Assembly: GCF_014203115.1 (NCBI RefSeq)
Contig: NZ_JACHIJ010000004.1
Span: 434,001-498,000, forward strand
DNA from: Afipia massiliensis
GTDB lineage: Bacteria > Pseudomonadota > Alphaproteobacteria > Rhizobiales > Xanthobacteraceae
Direction of reading: 5' to 3'
DNA: 64,000 bases
Position numbers and translations under genes: made by a program
Notes under the pieces: model-generated
What the model saw: only the letters and a program-made list of their open reading frames with translations
The model's database searches: none
What the model was told of the DNA's origin: nothing
In this document: one piece after another, positions 19,566-28,580 of the stretch
How positions within the stretch are numbered: position 1 is the stretch's first letter
How the letters are laid out: each line of letters begins with the position of its first letter

Positions 19566-20159
19566 ATGAATATCATCCGTTCTCTCGCTTTGGCGGCAGT
19601 CGCGGCCGGCCTGTTGTTCGCAGCACCTCATGCGTTCGCGCAGGGGCGCGAGATGAACATCGGTGACCAGCCGGGATACATTCCGGAGGATGAGGAAATT
19701 GCGCCGGAGTTCAAGCGCACCGCGGTTTTCTTCCGGACCTCCGAACCGCCGGGCACCATCGTTATCAGTACCTCCGAGCGTTTTCTCTATCTCGTGCAGG
19801 GCAACGGCCGCGCAATCCGCTACGGCATCGGAGTCGGGCGCGAAGGCTTCCAGTGGCAGGGGTTGCAGAAGATCACCCGCAAACAGGAATGGCCGGACTG
19901 GACACCTCCGCCGGAAATGATCGCGCGCCAGCCCTACCTGCCGCGCTTCATGGCGGGCGGCCCCGGCAATCCGATGGGTGCGCGGGCGCTGTATCTCGGC
20001 GCCACAGTCTATCGCATTCACGGCACCAACCAGCCGCAGACCATCGGCAGCGCCGTTTCCTCGGGATGCTTCCGCCTGGTCAACGCCGACGTGACGGATC
20101 TCTACGATCGTATCCCCGTCGGCACCAAGGTCATCATCCGCCAGCGGCCCGAAATCTAG
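19566..20159 (+). CDS. L,D-transpeptidase (YkuD domain)
   Basis: A 197-residue exported protein with signal peptide IIRSLALAAVAAGLLFAAPHAFA and a mature YkuD domain. The catalytic motif is clear: HGTNQPQTIGSAVSSGCFRL with Cys168 as nucleophile and the upstream His. YkuD enzymes form 3-3 peptidoglycan crosslinks or attach proteins to the wall; several paralogues are usual in rhizobia. It is preceded by about 140 bp with no gene and is probably independently transcribed. Confidence 0.92.
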   Translation: MNIIRSLALAAVAAGLLFAAPHAFAQGREMNIGDQPGYIPEDEEIAPEFKRTAVFFRTSEPPGTIVISTSERFLYLVQGNGRAIRYGIGVGREGFQWQGLQKITRKQEWPDWTPPPEMIARQPYLPRFMAGGPGNPMGARALYLGATVYRIHGTNQPQTIGSAVSSGCFRLVNADVTDLYDRIPVGTKVIIRQRPEI

Positions 20160-20217
20160 TTCTCCAGGCAACGCCCTTTCGTTTTCCGCACGCATACTTC
20201 AGAAGCGAGATTCATTC

Positions 20218-21267
20218 ATGGCCATTTTTTCGCGCACCTTCGGCACCGGTCTCCTGATCGGCGCGGCTATCGCCGTCGCGATTGCGGCAGCGGCAATCAC
20301 CTACGAGCGGTACGACACGCGGACCCTGAAACGCACTGTGAAACGCGATGCTGTCCTGTGCGGCGTCAATACCGGCCTGCCGGGCTTTTCGATTCCTGAC
20401 GACAAGGGTAACTGGTCTGGTTTCGACGTCGATATCTGCCGCGCCGTTGCCGCCGCGATCTTCAACGACCCGAACAAGGTAAAATTCATTCCGCTCGATG
20501 CCAGCGAGCGCTTCAAGGAACTGCGCAACCGCAAGGTCGATATCCTGTCGCGCAACTCCACCTGGAGCATGTCGCGCGAGACTGAGTACGGCTTGAACTT
20601 CGCAGCCGTCGCCTATTACGATGGCGAAGGCTTCATGGTGCGCCTGTCGCGCAAGATCGATTCCGCCCTCGAACTCGACGGCAGCAAGGTCTGCGTTCAG
20701 GCCGGCACCACGACGCAGTTGAATCTTGCGGACTATTTCCGCGCCAACAACATCAAGTACCAGGAATTGAACCTCCCGAAGCTGGACGACGTCATCAAGG
20801 CCTATGATTCAGGTCAATGCGATGTGCTGACCACCGACGTGTCGCAGCTCTATGCACTGCGGTTGCGGCTGACCAAGCCTGGCGAACACGTCATCCTGCC
20901 GGATGTGATTTCGAAGGAACCGCTGGCGCCGGTGGTGCGGCAGCGCGACGACGAGTGGCTGCTGATCGTAAAATGGACGATCTACGCCATGCTCAACGCG
21001 GAAGAACTCGGCGTGACCTCGAAGAATATCGACGAGGCGCTGAAATCGAAGAAGCCGGATGTCATGCGGTTGGTCGGCACCGAGGGCGCCTATGGCGAGG
21101 AAATCGATCTGACCAAAGACTGGGCCGCGCGCATTATCCGCCATGTCGGCAATTACGGCGAAGTCTATGAGCGCAACGTCGGCACCGGCTCCAAGCTGGC
21201 GATTCCACGCGGCCTCAATCAGCTCTGGAGCGCCGGCGGTATCCAGTACGCGCCGCCGATCCGGTAA
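20218..21267 (+). CDS. General L-amino-acid ABC transporter substrate-binding protein, AapJ-like
   Basis: The 349-residue periplasmic receptor begins with a hydrophobic signal (GLLIGAAIAVAIAAAAITY). The mature region has CGVNTGLPGFSIPD followed by WSGFDVDICRAVAAAIF, the SBP_bac_3 pattern seen in AapJ/BztA general amino-acid receptors. Length fits AapJ. No aapQMP permease or ATPase genes follow, so this is an orphan receptor that may serve a transporter encoded elsewhere. Confidence 0.85.
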   Translation: MAIFSRTFGTGLLIGAAIAVAIAAAAITYERYDTRTLKRTVKRDAVLCGVNTGLPGFSIPDDKGNWSGFDVDICRAVAAAIFNDPNKVKFIPLDASERFKELRNRKVDILSRNSTWSMSRETEYGLNFAAVAYYDGEGFMVRLSRKIDSALELDGSKVCVQAGTTTQLNLADYFRANNIKYQELNLPKLDDVIKAYDSGQCDVLTTDVSQLYALRLRLTKPGEHVILPDVISKEPLAPVVRQRDDEWLLIVKWTIYAMLNAEELGVTSKNIDEALKSKKPDVMRLVGTEGAYGEEIDLTKDWAARIIRHVGNYGEVYERNVGTGSKLAIPRGLNQLWSAGGIQYAPPIR

Positions 21268-21297
21268 CGCGCGTTATCTATCCAATGAGGATTTGTG

Positions 21298-21321
21298 ATG
21301 GCCGGTCTTTGTCCCGGCCAT
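21298..21321. repeat. Hairpin between convergent genes, related to the palindromic repeat
   Basis: ATGGCCGG at 21298-21305 pairs with CCGGCCAT at 21314-21321 across an 8-base loop. It lies in the 67-bp gap between the AapJ-like gene and the convergent acyl-CoA dehydrogenase gene, so it could act on both transcripts. The sequence resembles one arm of the repeat at 12557-12647. No strong T-run follows on either strand, so terminator function is uncertain. Confidence 0.55.
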
Positions 21322-21334
21322 TTCCGTTGAGCGC

Positions 21335-22474
21335 TCAGTAGCCCTTCAGCCGCGCCAGCTGCTCGGCGTGATACGCGGCATCACCGAACAGTTCCTGACA
21401 CACCCGCGCGCGCTTCATGAAGAAGCCGATGTCGAACGCGTCGGTCATGCCGACGCCGCCATGCATCTGAACAGCTTCCTGCACCGCCAGCGTCGCTGTC
21501 GATCCGGCTTTTGCCTTGGCGACGGCGACCGCAGCACCCGCCTTGTCGAAATCCAAGTCCAACGTCTGCAGCGCTTTCATCACAGCGGCCTTGGTGATCT
21601 CGATTTCGGTGTAGAGATGCGCGGCGCGATGCTGCAGCGCCTGGAATTCGCCGATCAGCTTGCCGAACTGCTTGCGCTCTTTCAGATAGGTCACCGTGCG
21701 CGTGAAGGACTCTTCGCTGACGCCGACCATTTCAGACGCCACCGCCGCGCGGCCAACATTGAGAATGCCCTCGAGCAGGACCGCGCCCTGATCGACTTCA
21801 CCGAGCACGCTGTCCGCCGTGACATCCATCTCGTTGAACACGATCCGCGCAGCGTTATGCGCATCGACCATCGCAGTCCGCTCGATCTCGATGCCCTTGG
21901 CCTTGGGATCGACCAGGAACAGGGTCAAACCATCGCGCTCACGCGGCTGGCCTGCGGTGCGGGCCGCAACAATCAGCAAATCAGCTGCGTGACCATCGAC
22001 GACGAACGCCTTCGCGCCCTTGAGCTTGAAGCCGTTGCCGGCGCGCACGGCCTGCATCGCGGTCTTCAGAGGACGATGCTTGACACCCTCGTCCACGGCA
22101 AGCGACGCGATCAGATCGCCCTTGGCAAGCCTGGTCAGGTATTCCGATTTCTGCGCGGCGTTGCCACCGCGCGTCAGCGCGGTCGCCGCCACCACACCAG
22201 TCGACAGGAACGGCGACGGCATCAGCGTGCGGCCGATTTCCTCCATCACCACGCCAGCCTCGACGCAGCCGAGCCCGCTGCCGCCGAAGTCTTCCGGCAC
22301 CAGTAAGCCAGCAAAGCCCATCTCCGCGAAGGTTTTCCAGAGATCGCGCGAGAAGCCGTTGTCGTCCTTGGCATCGCGCAGCTTGCGCAGATGCGCCACG
22401 GGCGCCTTGTCGCTGATGAGACCGCGCGCGCTGTCGCGCAGCATTGACTGTTCTTCGTTGAGGACGAGAGCCAT
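21335..22474 (-). CDS. Acyl-CoA dehydrogenase (PimD-like small partner)
   Basis: A 379-residue flavoprotein of the acyl-CoA dehydrogenase family. It has an N-terminal helical domain (MALVLNEEQSMLRDSARG), a middle beta domain and a C-terminal helical domain with MHGGVGMTDAFDIGFFMKRA. It lies 52 bp downstream of another acyl-CoA dehydrogenase gene on the same strand. Such adjacent pairs form heteromeric enzymes, for example PimC/PimD for pimeloyl-CoA in Rhodopseudomonas, and this one resembles the PimD partner. Substrate is unknown; no pimA/B/F genes are present. Confidence 0.85.
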   Translation of the reverse strand: MALVLNEEQSMLRDSARGLISDKAPVAHLRKLRDAKDDNGFSRDLWKTFAEMGFAGLLVPEDFGGSGLGCVEAGVVMEEIGRTLMPSPFLSTGVVAATALTRGGNAAQKSEYLTRLAKGDLIASLAVDEGVKHRPLKTAMQAVRAGNGFKLKGAKAFVVDGHAADLLIVAARTAGQPRERDGLTLFLVDPKAKGIEIERTAMVDAHNAARIVFNEMDVTADSVLGEVDQGAVLLEGILNVGRAAVASEMVGVSEESFTRTVTYLKERKQFGKLIGEFQALQHRAAHLYTEIEITKAAVMKALQTLDLDFDKAGAAVAVAKAKAGSTATLAVQEAVQMHGGVGMTDAFDIGFFMKRARVCQELFGDAAYHAEQLARLKGY

Positions 22475-22526
22475 TTGAATATCCGGTACGAGTTATCGGT
22501 TAAGGAAAGCGGCGCGACTTAACGGC

Positions 22527-23711
22527 TTACGCGCCGGGCAGATCGAGAATGCGCTTGGCAACGATACCGAGCATCACCTCGCTGGTGCCGCCTTCGATCG
22601 AGTTCGCCTTGGTGCGCAGCCACGACCGCGCCGCCAGTCCCTCGCGGGAGCGCTCGCTTTCCCATTCCAGCGCATCGACGCCGCCGGCCGACATCAGGAG
22701 TTCATGCCGGCGCTTGTTGAGTTCGGTGCCGTAGTATTTCAGCGCCGATGAATAAGCCGGATGGCCCTGCCCTGCTTTCGCAAGATCGACCGCGCGCTCG
22801 GATGCACAGGCCATCGCAGCCTCATCGACATCGAAGGCTGCGATCTGTCCGCGCAGCATCGGATCGTCCAGTAGCCCGTGCTCATCGACGCCGACGGAGT
22901 TCGCCGCCACCTGGCCAAGCGGCCGGCTGCCACTGCGATCTCCCAGACCGCTGATCATCGAGCGCTCGTGCTGGAGCAAGTATTTCGCGACGTCCCAGCC
23001 GCGGTTGACGGTACCGACCACATGGGACCGCGGCACGCGCACGTTGTCGAAGAAGGTTTCGCAAAACGGCGACTTGCCGGAAATCAGCAGGATCGGCTTG
23101 GTCGAAACGCCCTTCGAGGCCATGTCGAACAGAATGAAGCTGATGCCATCATGCTTCTTCGCACTGAAGTCGGTCCGCACCAGACAGAAAATCCAGTCGG
23201 CGAAATTCGCCATCGATGTCCAGATCTTCTGACCGTTGATAATGTAGTCGTCGCCGTCGATATCCGCGCGCGTTTGCAGCGAAGCCAGATCCGAACCTGC
23301 GTTCGGCTCCGAATATCCCTGACACCAGCGGATCAATCCGGCAGCGATCTTCGGCAGATGCTCGCGCTTCTGCGCCTCGGTGCCATATTTCAGCAGCGCC
23401 GGCCCTAACATCCAGATGCCGAAACTCGACAGCGGAAGCCGCGCCGAAATCGCCGCCATCTCCTGACGCAGGATTTTTGTTTCCTCGGCATCGAGGCCGC
23501 CGCCGCCGTATTCCTTCGGCCACTCGGGAACGGTCCAGCCCTTGTCGCGCATGCGCTCAAACCAGAGCCGCTGCGGTTCGGACGCGAATGTCGTGTTGCG
23601 GCCGCCCCAGAACACATCGTTCTCATTCGCCACCGGCTTGCGCATTTCGGGCGGGCAGTTGGCCGCCAGCCAGGCGCGCGTCTCACTGCGGAATTTTTCC
23701 ATATCGGCCAT
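22527..23711 (-). CDS. Acyl-CoA dehydrogenase (PimC-like large partner)
   Basis: A 394-residue acyl-CoA dehydrogenase starting MADMEKFRSETRAWLAANCP. The FAD/substrate-contact motif QGYSEPNAGSDLASLQTRA and the IINGQKIWTSMANFAD loop are intact, and the C-terminal segment NSIEGGTSEVMLGIVAKRIL is typical. It is the upstream partner of the 379-residue paralogue and probably forms an alpha2beta2 enzyme with it. It would introduce the alpha-beta double bond in an acyl-CoA and pass electrons to ETF. The divergent partner is a CMD-family gene. Confidence 0.87.
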   Translation of the reverse strand: MADMEKFRSETRAWLAANCPPEMRKPVANENDVFWGGRNTTFASEPQRLWFERMRDKGWTVPEWPKEYGGGGLDAEETKILRQEMAAISARLPLSSFGIWMLGPALLKYGTEAQKREHLPKIAAGLIRWCQGYSEPNAGSDLASLQTRADIDGDDYIINGQKIWTSMANFADWIFCLVRTDFSAKKHDGISFILFDMASKGVSTKPILLISGKSPFCETFFDNVRVPRSHVVGTVNRGWDVAKYLLQHERSMISGLGDRSGSRPLGQVAANSVGVDEHGLLDDPMLRGQIAAFDVDEAAMACASERAVDLAKAGQGHPAYSSALKYYGTELNKRRHELLMSAGGVDALEWESERSREGLAARSWLRTKANSIEGGTSEVMLGIVAKRILDLPGA

Positions 23712-23909
23712 TCGACATTCCCTCGGCTCACAAGCCGCGGCACGAGAGGCGCGGCCATTGTTGATTTTCTGGGCCGGACTGTACTGTCCGCTAGGGGGAT
23801 TTCAATATCTCGCTAACGCGAAAGTCTGGCCGGGTGCAATATGGTAGCCATGCAAGACATTCCGGCCGCATCCCGGCGCAGCCACTGCGTTTAAAACAAA
23901 GGAACCGCC

Positions 23910-24458
23910 ATGCGCCTGAGAACCCTTTCGCCTAGCGAAATGACTGCCGATCAGAAGAGCATTTACGAGGAGTCCGTTTCCAGCAAGCGCGGCACGGTGA
24001 CGCCGCCGCTGCGCGCCTGGATTCATGCGCCGGAGGTGGCGCGACACGCCGGCCGGCTCGGCGCGTTCCTCCGTTACGACACCACCCTCGGGCCGCTTCT
24101 GTCAGAACTCGCAATTCTGGTGACCGCACGGCACTGGAGTGCGCAGTTCGAATGGTATGCGCACAAGAAGCTGGCGCTGGCGGCAGGGCTCGATTCTGGA
24201 ATCATCGACGCCATCAACCATCGGCATGTTCCGGATTTCGACGATCCAAAAGCGCAGCTGATTTATGAGTTCAGCGAGTCGCTGCACGAAAACTGCAAAG
24301 TTCCGAAGCTGCTGTACGACAAAGCCATTGAGATGCTCGGGGAAACGGGAGTGGTCGAACTGGTCGGGCTGCTTGGCTATTACGCATTGGTGTCGATGAC
24401 ACTCAATACCTTCGAAGTTGAATTGCCGGAGGGCGAAACCTCCGACCTTGTGCCATGA
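23910..24458 (+). CDS. Carboxymuconolactone decarboxylase family protein
   Basis: A 182-residue all-helical CMD-family protein. The core reads LLSELAILVTARHWSAQFEWYAHKKLAL. The CxxC redox pair of AhpD-type members is absent, with Ser and Phe in that place, while the Glu and His are kept. This favours the non-redox CMD branch. The ATG is preceded by AAAGGA at good spacing. The gene is divergent from the acyl-CoA dehydrogenase pair and followed 74 bp later by a VOC gene, suggesting a small catabolic unit. Substrate is unknown. Confidence 0.85.
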   Translation: MRLRTLSPSEMTADQKSIYEESVSSKRGTVTPPLRAWIHAPEVARHAGRLGAFLRYDTTLGPLLSELAILVTARHWSAQFEWYAHKKLALAAGLDSGIIDAINHRHVPDFDDPKAQLIYEFSESLHENCKVPKLLYDKAIEMLGETGVVELVGLLGYYALVSMTLNTFEVELPEGETSDLVP

Positions 24459-24532
24459 CGAACCCACCCATACATCCGTGAGAGCGATGCATCGTCGGCA
24501 TCCGAAGACCTCGCATGTCCGGAGAAACCAGC

Positions 24533-25036
24533 ATGGCAGCCACCGCATCATTCAAGCCCGTGACCGCCGGAACACGCATCGGTCACGTCCACCTCAAGGT
24601 GGCGGATCTCGACCGCGCGCTTGGCTTTTATCAGGGCGTGCTCGGATTCGAATTGATGCAGCGCTATGGCGATCAGGCTGCCTTTATTTCAGCAGGCGGC
24701 TATCATCATCACATTGGTCTGAATACCTGGCACAGCAAAGGCGGCAAGCCGCCGCCAGACGGCACCACCGGACTGTATCATACTGCGATCCTGTATCCGA
24801 CACGTGCGGCGCTCGCAGATGCGCTGCACCGGGTGCTGTCCGCCGGCATCGCGCTCGACGGCGCTGCCGACCACGGCGTCAGCGAAGCACTTTACCTAAG
24901 GGATCCCGACGAAAACGGCGTCGAGCTCTATCGCGACCGCCCCGAATCCGAGTGGCCGCGAGATCCCGATGGAACACTGGCAATGTTCAACCGTCGGCTC
25001 GATGTCGAGGCGCTGCTGAGAGACCGCGAGCCCTGA
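24533..25036 (+). CDS. VOC-family glyoxalase/extradiol dioxygenase-like protein
   Basis: A 167-residue protein with two beta-alpha-beta-beta-beta modules. The first opens with IGHVHLKVADLDRALGFYQGVLG and the second with LYHTAILYPTRAALADAL; the last strand is NGVELYRDR. The expected metal ligands are visible: His in GHVHLK, His in YHTAIL and Glu in VELY. The pattern resembles CatE-like catechol 2,3-dioxygenases of Bacilli, but activity cannot be assigned. The ATG at 24533 is chosen over 24515 because GGAGAAACCAGC precedes it. It abuts the convergent MFS gene with no gap. Confidence 0.82.
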   Translation: MAATASFKPVTAGTRIGHVHLKVADLDRALGFYQGVLGFELMQRYGDQAAFISAGGYHHHIGLNTWHSKGGKPPPDGTTGLYHTAILYPTRAALADALHRVLSAGIALDGAADHGVSEALYLRDPDENGVELYRDRPESEWPRDPDGTLAMFNRRLDVEALLRDREP

Positions 25037-26299
25037 TCAGGCGGCCAGCGGTGCTTTTCCCCGCACCAGCACGATGACCGCGGCAATTATCTGGAGCGCC
25101 ACGCAGGCATAGAAAGCCACGGCGTAACTGCCGAACGCATCGCGCAGCAGCCCCACGATCCCTGGACCGAACGCATAGGTGAACTGGCAGATCGCCGTTA
25201 CCAGGCTGACCACTACGCCGAAGGCGGCTGCGCTGAACTCCCGCTGCACGATCATTGACGGCAGCGTGATCATGTTGCCGACCGAGAAACCGAACACCGC
25301 GCTGGCGGCGAACAGCGCGGCTTCGTTCCGGGTGTTGATCATAACGATCAGCGCGAGCGCCTGGCTGATCGCCGACACCGCCGCCGCCTTGCGCTGATCC
25401 ATCCGGTCGACAACGAAGCCGAACAGCACACGCCCGACGACCGCCATTGCCGTCATCAACGCCACCGCAATGCTGGCGCGCTCGCGGCCGATGATCGGAT
25501 CGAGAAATGAAATCTGGTGCACGATGAAGCCGACCTGCGCGATCAGAAGCATCGCGAACGGCACGGCGATGGTCCAGAACGAGAGACTGCCGAACGCCGC
25601 GCGACGCATCTGCGCGATCGACTGCACGGCGGGCGCGGGCGTCGTGGCGAACGCATCGACCGGCGGCAATGTGCGCTTGGGCGGCCGACCGACCCAAATC
25701 AAAATGGCCGGTATTGCCATGATAACGATGACCAGCGCCGCGCCGATCGAGGTCGCGGGAAAGCCGAACTTGCCGATGGCGCCGACCAGCAGCGGCACAC
25801 CGAGTATGCCGCCGCAACTCGCGCCGTTCAGCGCGAGGCTGATGGCCATGCCGCGCTTCTTGTCGAACCACAGCCCAAGCGTGTTGTTGATCGCGGCGAG
25901 GCTGGTGCCAGCCCAGCCGAACGCTATCAGCGCATAGGCGACGAATAGTTGCCACGGCGACGTCACCTGCCCGACCAGCGCGGTGCCAGCGGCGATAGCG
26001 ATGATCCCCATGATCAGAAGACGACGCGGCCCCAGCGTGCGGATCGCTTCACTTACGAACACGACCAGAACCGCGCTGAACAGATAGTAGCAGGTGGTCG
26101 CCGTCGAAATCAGCGACGCCGGCCAGCCATGAACTCGTTGCAACTCGGCGAGATAAACACCTTGCCCATAGAAGCCGGCTGCCCAGGCGAACGTCGCCAC
26201 CAGAAAGCAGACCCCGACGATCGGCCAGCCCTCATATCGGATCGATGTCTCATCGATGATTTTCTCATCCGCAGTCGGGCCCGCGTGAGGTGCGTTCAT
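25037..26299 (-). CDS. MFS transporter
   Basis: A 420-residue carrier with twelve hydrophobic segments in two halves. Features include YEGWPIVGVCFLVATFAWAAGFYGQGVYLAEL at helix 1 (a monocarboxylate/oxalate-formate-like opening), the signature loop LGPRRLLIMG after helix 2, and FGFVVDRMDQRK after helix 8. It likely imports or exports an organic anion by proton symport. The neighbours are catabolic enzymes, so uptake of a growth substrate is possible but not proved. Confidence 0.85.
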   Translation of the reverse strand: MNAPHAGPTADEKIIDETSIRYEGWPIVGVCFLVATFAWAAGFYGQGVYLAELQRVHGWPASLISTATTCYYLFSAVLVVFVSEAIRTLGPRRLLIMGIIAIAAGTALVGQVTSPWQLFVAYALIAFGWAGTSLAAINNTLGLWFDKKRGMAISLALNGASCGGILGVPLLVGAIGKFGFPATSIGAALVIVIMAIPAILIWVGRPPKRTLPPVDAFATTPAPAVQSIAQMRRAAFGSLSFWTIAVPFAMLLIAQVGFIVHQISFLDPIIGRERASIAVALMTAMAVVGRVLFGFVVDRMDQRKAAAVSAISQALALIVMINTRNEAALFAASAVFGFSVGNMITLPSMIVQREFSAAAFGVVVSLVTAICQFTYAFGPGIVGLLRDAFGSYAVAFYACVALQIIAAVIVLVRGKAPLAA

Positions 26300-26446
26300 A
26301 TTCCGGCGTTTCCCTGAGGGAGCTTAGTGCTCTTCTTCTCTGCCGATTCCGGCGGCAGTTTCGCCATCTGTCAGGATGCCGATCGCGGCGTCAAGCGAGA
26401 CATCGTCATCGCCCGCATGACGACCAGTCATGTCAGGAGAGGGCGC

Positions 26447-26803
26447 TTACGCTTTCGCCGCGTTGTAGAAGAACCGCTCTCGGAAGATCTTGTCGCCGCG
26501 CCATTCCTGCATGGCGATTTCATCGACATGGCGGGTCTTGCCGTCGAGGCCCACAAGATCGAAGTTCCAGTGAATCATGACGTGATCGCCCTCCACCACC
26601 GAGACCAGCGCCTTGGAGCGAACCTCTTTCATCTGCGCGAGAATGCCACGCTCGAACGCCACCAGCCCGTCGCGGCCAACTCGCGGGGGTGAAGTGTTCT
26701 CCTGCATGCTGGCATCTTCAGTGTAATAGCGCTCGATGGCGCCGGCGTGGTCGCCGCTTTCAACCACCGCAATGAACTCGTCAACGCGCGCGCGTGTCGG
26801 CAT
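26447..26803 (-). CDS. SnoaL-like/NTF2-fold protein
   Basis: The 118-residue protein has the cone-shaped NTF2 pattern: N-terminal helix (RVDEFIAVVESGDHAGAIERYYTEDASM), then strands with VEGDHVMIHWNFDL, and a final strand near FRERFFYN. Members are isomerases, hydrolases or non-catalytic binding proteins; no specific function can be given. AAGGGGAA lies upstream of the ATG. It stands alone between the MFS gene and a palindromic repeat. Confidence 0.8.
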   Translation of the reverse strand: MPTRARVDEFIAVVESGDHAGAIERYYTEDASMQENTSPPRVGRDGLVAFERGILAQMKEVRSKALVSVVEGDHVMIHWNFDLVGLDGKTRHVDEIAMQEWRGDKIFRERFFYNAAKA

Positions 26804-26868
26804 CTGTGTTTCCCCTTAGATTTGGCCGGAAGGAAAACACAAAAACGTGGCATAGCAAAGCGGCTGCT

Positions 26869-26949
26869 CGTCACTGCGAGCGAAGCGAAGCAATCCAGAG
26901 CAACGAGCGACGAACTGGATTGCTTCGTCGCTATACCCCTCGTAATGAC
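26869..26949. repeat. Intergenic palindromic repeat (GTCATTGCGAGCGAAGCGAAGCAATCCAG family)
   Basis: An inner 12-bp stem pairs GAAGCAATCCAG (26887-26898) with CTGGATTGCTTC (26915-26926); outer bases GTCACTGCGAG and CTCGTAATGAC extend it imperfectly. I recognise the GCGAAGCAATCCAG core as a common dispersed repeat in Bradyrhizobium-group genomes. It lies between the SnoaL-like and cupin genes, both on the minus strand, and could fold in a read-through RNA. Confidence 0.78.
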
Positions 26950-26986
26950 TGCCTTACCGGCAGTGCGTGCCGCTTCGTTGGAGCCA

Positions 26987-27415
26987 TCACGTCCAGGGCG
27001 TCACCGGCGGCACCCTATCGGTCGGCGCAGGCATGTCCACCGTCTTGAAATCCGCCGGACTGACGATTTCCAGATATTCCATGTCCGGCGAGTAATCAAA
27101 CAGGTAGTGCACGATGCCGGGACGCTGATGCACCACATCGCCGGCCTTCACCAGCGTCGGCTTGTCTTCGTACATGAATTTCGCCCAGCCCTTGGTCATG
27201 ATGACGATCTGAAAATCGCAATCGTGCCGATGCCAGCCTGTGCCTTCCGACGGCGGCATGTTGGCCTTCACCAGATGGCAGATGACCTGACCGCCGGTCG
27301 CATCCGCAATGCCGAGATCGCGATAGAGAAAAAAGTCGCGCAGGCCGCCGCCCACGAACTGGGTGTCTTCAGGCTTCACATGGGAGAATCTCATCACCGG
27401 GTCGTGCTTGTTCAT
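26987..27415 (-). CDS. Cupin domain protein
   Basis: A 142-residue single-domain cupin. Motif 1 is visible as GTGWHRHDCDFQIVIMTKG and motif 2 as AGDVVHQRPGIVHYLF, supplying His ligands for a metal. The sequence from ATG 27415 starts NKHDPVMRFSHVKPED; the frame is open upstream but without recognisable protein. No enzymatic role can be assigned. Confidence 0.8.
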   Translation of the reverse strand: MNKHDPVMRFSHVKPEDTQFVGGGLRDFFLYRDLGIADATGGQVICHLVKANMPPSEGTGWHRHDCDFQIVIMTKGWAKFMYEDKPTLVKAGDVVHQRPGIVHYLFDYSPDMEYLEIVSPADFKTVDMPAPTDRVPPVTPWT

Positions 27416-27742
27416 TGCAGCCTCCACACTATCCGTTCGGCAAACCGGGAGTTCAGCGTGGCCGCGATGAGCGACCGCGCTGTCAGCTCGTTTGCATCTG
27501 CCGCAGGTCATGCGAATTTCGCGCCAGCGAACGCATCGCAAGCGGACAGCCGCTGGCGAAGTTTTACGCAGCGAAGGATGTGGCTGTTTTTGCGGGGGAT
27601 TCGAAACGATGGGAATGGGCGGGCTCGCCATGCATCTCGTGCAGGGAGCGCGAGATCTGCTACTCCCGATGCAGCGTCGCTTCAGGCACGCACGCTCGCC
27701 AACGACCGGCCCAGCGATCAGGCAGTTGTGCGCGGACGTTGC
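27416..27742. other. Gene-free stretch between cupin and GST genes
   Basis: These 327 bp separate two minus-strand genes. Several short open frames exist on both strands, but none shows a ribosome site or recognisable protein. The left part would contain the cupin promoter. No hairpin, repeat or RNA gene was seen. Confidence 0.5.
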
Positions 27743-28396
27743 CTAATATTCCACCTCAAGCTCTTCAATTTCCGCCGGCTCGAGCCGTGCGGCCTCGACC
27801 CACTCCTGCATTTCCGGAAGGCTCATCATCCGTTTTGCATAGCTTGCGAGCGCTGGGCCGATCTGGACGTCGTAGGTCAGGAATCGCGTCACCACCGGTG
27901 CATACATCGCGTCCGCCATCGACCGGTGTCCGAACAGGAAAGGACCGCCGGATTTCTCCAAGCAATCGCTCCAGATCGCGCAGACCCGGTCGATATCAGC
28001 CTGTGCACGGGACCAGATCTTAAAGCCGGGAAGGTGTCCCTTGATATTGACCGGTAGCGACGAGCGCAGCGTCGTGAAGCCTGAGTGAATCTCGCCGCAG
28101 ATCGAGCGGCAATGCGCCCGCGGAATGCGCTCGGACGGCAATAACCCCGCGTCAGGTATGAGATCGTTGAGATATTCGCCGATCGCCAGCGTGTCCCACA
28201 CGACTGCGCCCTCATGGCGCAGGCACGGCACCAGGATCGACGATGACAACAGCAGGATCTCCGCCCGCGCCGAGGCGTCGTCGGCCGCAGTGACAATCTC
28301 GTCGAATTCGAGCCCTGAAAACTTAGTCAGCAGCCAGCCGCGCAACGACCATGACGAGTAGTTCTTGCTGCTGATGGTCAAAGTGGCCTTGGCCAT
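27743..28396 (-). CDS. Glutathione S-transferase family protein
   Basis: The 217-residue protein has an N-terminal thioredoxin-like domain (LTISSKNYSSWSLRGWLLTKFSG) with Ser and Tyr residues near the usual glutathione-activating site, the cis-Pro segment SSILVPCLRHEGAVVWDTLAIGEYL, and an all-helical C-terminal domain. The ATG at 28396 is chosen because the family starts close to the first strand. It probably conjugates or isomerises electrophilic metabolites. It is divergent from the PHB depolymerase gene. Confidence 0.85.
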   Translation of the reverse strand: MAKATLTISSKNYSSWSLRGWLLTKFSGLEFDEIVTAADDASARAEILLLSSSILVPCLRHEGAVVWDTLAIGEYLNDLIPDAGLLPSERIPRAHCRSICGEIHSGFTTLRSSLPVNIKGHLPGFKIWSRAQADIDRVCAIWSDCLEKSGGPFLFGHRSMADAMYAPVVTRFLTYDVQIGPALASYAKRMMSLPEMQEWVEAARLEPAEIEELEVEY

Positions 28397-28580
28397 GGTC
28401 GCTCTCCTAAACGCCTGCACATCAAAGAGGCGGAACGACTTTCCCGCCCGGTCACGCCCGCGCCTGCCTGTTGAAGCGCTTGCTCCTTTTACACACAGCA
28501 AACGACATGCCAGTCCGAATGGCCGATTGACCCAGCTTTGGCGTCAAGTTTGCATGGCACAAAGCAAGGGAATGTGCCGG

